Shown piece by piece: positions 61,940 to 64,000 of a stretch of 64,000 nucleotides of DNA. Both the position numbers and the translations under genes were made by a program. This DNA comes from Deltaproteobacteria bacterium (GTDB taxonomy: Bacteria; Desulfobacterota; B13-G15; RBG-16-54-18), in contig JAFGNJ010000019.1 of NCBI GenBank assembly GCA_016927065.1, forward strand, positions 1-64,000. Direction: 5' to 3'. A model generated the notes under the pieces. The model was not told the DNA's origin and ran no database searches. It worked only from the letters and a program-made list of their open reading frames with translations. The stretch's first letter is position 1. Each line of letters begins with the position of its first letter.

Positions 61940-62671
61940 TTACCTTACCTCCTCTATCACCCCTGTCATCGGGACGAAAACGACACCCGTAATCCGTTGT
62001 TGATTAACCTTGCCCCCTTTTTTAGTAAGGACAGTGAGGGCCTGAAGAAATGGGTCATCACCTAAGGGGAGGATCATCCGCCCCCCTTCCTTGAGTTGCT
62101 CAATCAAGCGTTCAGGAATAGTCGGTGCAGCACAAGTTACGATAATGGCATCATAGGGGGCGTGCTCCTCCCAACCGTAAAAACCATCGCCGCACTTCAC
62201 CCACACATTATGGTAACCCAACGCCTGAAGGCGTTCTTGGGCTGTCTGGGCCAACGACTCAATGATTTCGATAGAATACACTTCCTTGGTCAATTCAGCC
62301 AAGACAGCGGCCTGGTAACCAGATCCGGTGCCTATCTCTAAGACCTTTTCGTCCGGCAGAAGGTGAAGATGATAGGTCATCAGGGCCACAATATAGGGCT
62401 GGGATATGGTCTGCTCCTCGCCGATGGGCAGCGGGCGGTCTGCATAAGCCAGGCGGCGATATTGTTCCGGAACAAAGAGGTGTCGTTCCACCTTTAACAT
62501 GGCCTGCAATAATCTCTTATCATCAATCCCCCGCCCTTGGATGTCTTCCTTGACCATCTGTTGGCGGGCGGCTTGATAAAAATCCTCTGGCCCCTCCTGG
62601 GCGGCGCAGGTGAGCAAAAACATGGAGGCCACTAAGACACAACCGAGCTTAATGAGGGAATCCATGGCCAT
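61940..62671 (-). CDS. pcm: Protein-L-isoaspartate O-methyltransferase, exported form
   Basis: 243 residues. The methyltransferase core has the SAM motif 'VLEIGTGSGYQAAVLAEL' (about 90-107), 'VERHLFVPEQYRRLAYAD', and 'YDAIIVTCAAPTIPERLIEQL', typical of Pcm, which repairs isoaspartyl residues. An extra hydrophobic N-terminus (about 5-23, ending 'LLTCAAQ') looks like a signal peptide, with Cys22 in an imperfect lipobox; an extracytoplasmic place is inferred, though SAM supply there is puzzling. Overlaps the ttcA-like gene by 23 bases, 2 bases before DUF3842. Confidence 0.87.
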   Translation of the reverse strand: MAMDSLIKLGCVLVASMFLLTCAAQEGPEDFYQAARQQMVKEDIQGRGIDDKRLLQAMLKVERHLFVPEQYRRLAYADRPLPIGEEQTISQPYIVALMTYHLHLLPDEKVLEIGTGSGYQAAVLAELTKEVYSIEIIESLAQTAQERLQALGYHNVWVKCGDGFYGWEEHAPYDAIIVTCAAPTIPERLIEQLKEGGRMILPLGDDPFLQALTVLTKKGGKVNQQRITGVVFVPMTGVIEEVR

Positions 62672-63389
62672 TTAACAGGTATTCACCCCTCACATTACTG
62701 AGGGCGGCAAAGATGTTCTTTTTTATTCTCCTATCCATCTTATCAAGCTCTCCGAGCAGGTATTTTACGGTTCCTCTACGGGACGTACCGCGCGTGGGAC
62801 AACCATCTTGAACCTCGGGGAACGCACGAAGTTTGGCGTAGGCGAGGGCCTTTACCTCCTCTAGTAAGGCCAAGGGTCTGATGATGGTAAGTTTGCCACC
62901 AAAAAGGACCTGATGGGGTATCATGGTGCTTATCTCACCGGAGTAAAAGGTATTGAGCAGGAAGGTCTCTATGATGTCATCCTTGGTATGCCCCAAGGCC
63001 ACCTTATTACACCCCAGCTCCTGAGCGGTCTCAAATAAAATCTTTCGTCGCAACCGCGCGCAGAGGAAACAGGGGTTCTCTCGGTTTGCGTCGCTGTGGG
63101 CCAAAGGCCCTATCTGCGTCTTTTTGAGGACAAGATCATAGCCGTAATCCCTCATATACGTTTCTAATGACTTACAGTTAAACCCTTCGTATCCAAGATC
63201 GATTGTTACTACCTTCAGGTCATAGTCTATGGGCACCCGTGCCCTGCGCTCATGCAGGATGTTCAGCATTACCATGCTGTCCTTTCCTCCAGAGAGGGCT
63301 ACTAGTATCTGATCGCCATCCTCGATCAAGTGATAGTGGTGTATCGCCTTCCCCACCAGCCGCCTTACTTCACGTTCGAGGTAGGCCAT
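62649..63389 (-). CDS. ttcA: TtcA-family tRNA thiolation enzyme
   Basis: A PP-loop ATPase of about 246 residues. 'LVALSGGKDSMVML' (about 28-41), CxxC 'ENPCFLCARLRRKIL' and 'VALGHTKDDIIETFLLN' match the TtcA/TtuA group, which adds sulfur to a tRNA base (2-thiocytidine 32 in the case of TtcA) using a [4Fe-4S] cluster. An ATG at 63416 would add nine residues, but GGAG lies at a good distance before the ATG at 63389. Overlaps the glycosylase gene by 25 bases. Confidence 0.87.
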   Translation of the reverse strand: MAYLEREVRRLVGKAIHHYHLIEDGDQILVALSGGKDSMVMLNILHERRARVPIDYDLKVVTIDLGYEGFNCKSLETYMRDYGYDLVLKKTQIGPLAHSDANRENPCFLCARLRRKILFETAQELGCNKVALGHTKDDIIETFLLNTFYSGEISTMIPHQVLFGGKLTIIRPLALLEEVKALAYAKLRAFPEVQDGCPTRGTSRRGTVKYLLGELDKMDRRIKKNIFAALSNVRGEYLLNGHGFPH

Positions 63390-64000
63390 CCATTCTCCAC
63401 AGGGCACCCTGAACATAGGGGCTTGGTTTTACAAAAGGTCTTGGCTAATCTGACAAAGAGGGCGTGATATTCCTTGTAGAGTGCCACGTCCTGGGGAAGG
63501 CTCTGCATGAACAGGTCTTGGATTTCCCCATAAGACGCCCCGTCGCTGATCATACCGTGTCGAAACAGTACCCTGCGCGTATAGGCATCGACCACAAAGA
63601 TCGGTTTTTCACCTGCATAGAGAAGGATGCTGTCAGCCGTCTCAGGGCCGATTCCCTTTACCGCGAGGAGCTTCTCCCGTAAGGACGAAAGTGGTTCAGC
63701 GAACATCCGTTTGAGATCCCCCCCATATTCCCCTGCAAGAAAATTCACCAGGTGCTTGAGCCGCCGGGCCTTGACGTTATAGTATCCCGCCGGGCGAATG
63801 AGTCCTGCTAATCTTGTTTCATTGAGCTTCAGCAAAACCTGCGGCGTCAATGCCCCCTCTTCTTTGAGGTTTTCTATCGCTCGTTCTACATTCCTCCAGG
63901 CCGTATTCTGTGTCAGAACGGCCCCCACCATCACCTCAAAAGGGGTCTCTGCTGGCCACCACCCCTGCTCCCCGAAAAAACTCAATAATGTATGATAAAT
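63365..64000 (-). CDS. EndoIII/MagIII-like DNA glycosylase, N-terminus cut by window end
   Basis: An HhH-GPD repair protein. The frame stays open to the window edge (...'YHTLLSFFGEQGWWP'), and family members have about 15-20 more residues, so the gene continues outside. 'FEVMVGAVLTQNTAWRNVERAI', hairpin 'VKGIGPETADSILLYA' and the catalytic Asp in 'FVVDAYTRR' are present. The Lys that makes EndoIII a lyase is Glu here (GPETA), as in MagIII-type 3-methyladenine glycosylases. Of the usual four cluster cysteines only three remain ('CKTKPLCSGC'); Trp stands where the fourth is expected. Confidence 0.82.
   Translation of the reverse strand: MYHTLLSFFGEQGWWPAETPFEVMVGAVLTQNTAWRNVERAIENLKEEGALTPQVLLKLNETRLAGLIRPAGYYNVKARRLKHLVNFLAGEYGGDLKRMFAEPLSSLREKLLAVKGIGPETADSILLYAGEKPIFVVDAYTRRVLFRHGMISDGASYGEIQDLFMQSLPQDVALYKEYHALFVRLAKTFCKTKPLCSGCPVENGWPTSNVK

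Overview
The window looks like chromosomal DNA of an anaerobic, Gram-negative (diderm) bacterium, most likely a member of the Desulfobacterota (former Deltaproteobacteria). The reasons are a four-subunit pyruvate/2-oxoacid:ferredoxin oxidoreductase joined to NuoE/NuoF/HoxU-like subunits, CooT and DUF3842 side by side, DUF3786, KdsB (LPS Kdo), TolC/RND genes, AsmA, and an outer-membrane beta-barrel protein. The genus cannot be named from the sequence. Stop codons are standard, and several promoters match the sigma-70 consensus very well.

Layout. 0-6.3 kb: the end of a DUF3999 gene, an exported acetolactate decarboxylase, and a leftward operon (NPD/FabK-like flavoenzyme, MFS exporter, DUF3786, amidohydrolase). 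5.9-10.8 kb: a leftward cluster of acyl carrier protein, acyltransferase, thioesterase, two B12-type radical SAM enzymes and a DUF123 gene broken by one in-frame TGA. 10.9-18.5 kb: a CBS protein, a YHS protein, an LsrF-like aldolase with a zinc dehydrogenase, AsmA followed by an AT-rich gene and a relic of a second AsmA 3' end, and Hsp20. 18.6-24.6 kb: a seven-gene overlapping operon porGDAB-nuoE-nuoF-hoxU that probably passes electrons from 2-oxoacids to NAD(H). 24.7-28.7 kb: recR, ybaB, dnaX, SRP RNA, tRNA-Ser(GGA), tRNA-Ser(CGA) and tadA.

29.3-44 kb is the most unusual stretch. A 3160-residue surface protein (DUF11 and SdrD-B repeats on a C-terminal beta barrel) and a TolC-RND pair each lie upstream of a broken 3' end of a tRNA gene plus a terminator resembling that of the intact tRNA-Arg(ACG) at 43.9 kb. 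This suggests stacked insertions at that tRNA. Beyond it come galU, tRNA-Ser(GCT), tRNA-Ser(TGA) and serS, so serS and one tRNA for each of four serine anticodons (GGA, CGA, GCT, TGA) lie on the two sides of the insertion zone.

46.8-64 kb: a TPR protein, a UvrA without its insertion domain, a small membrane protein, a three-gene operon of MoxR-type AAA ATPase, GXGXG-domain protein and VWA/HxxxH protein (the best candidate for an undescribed system), Lon, a zinc-ribbon/Cache/HAMP protein, KdsB, PyrF, a GAF/HD-GYP protein, CooT, DUF3842, an exported Pcm, a TtcA-family enzyme and a partial EndoIII/MagIII-like glycosylase cut by the window end. No integrase, transposase, phage gene or CRISPR array was seen.
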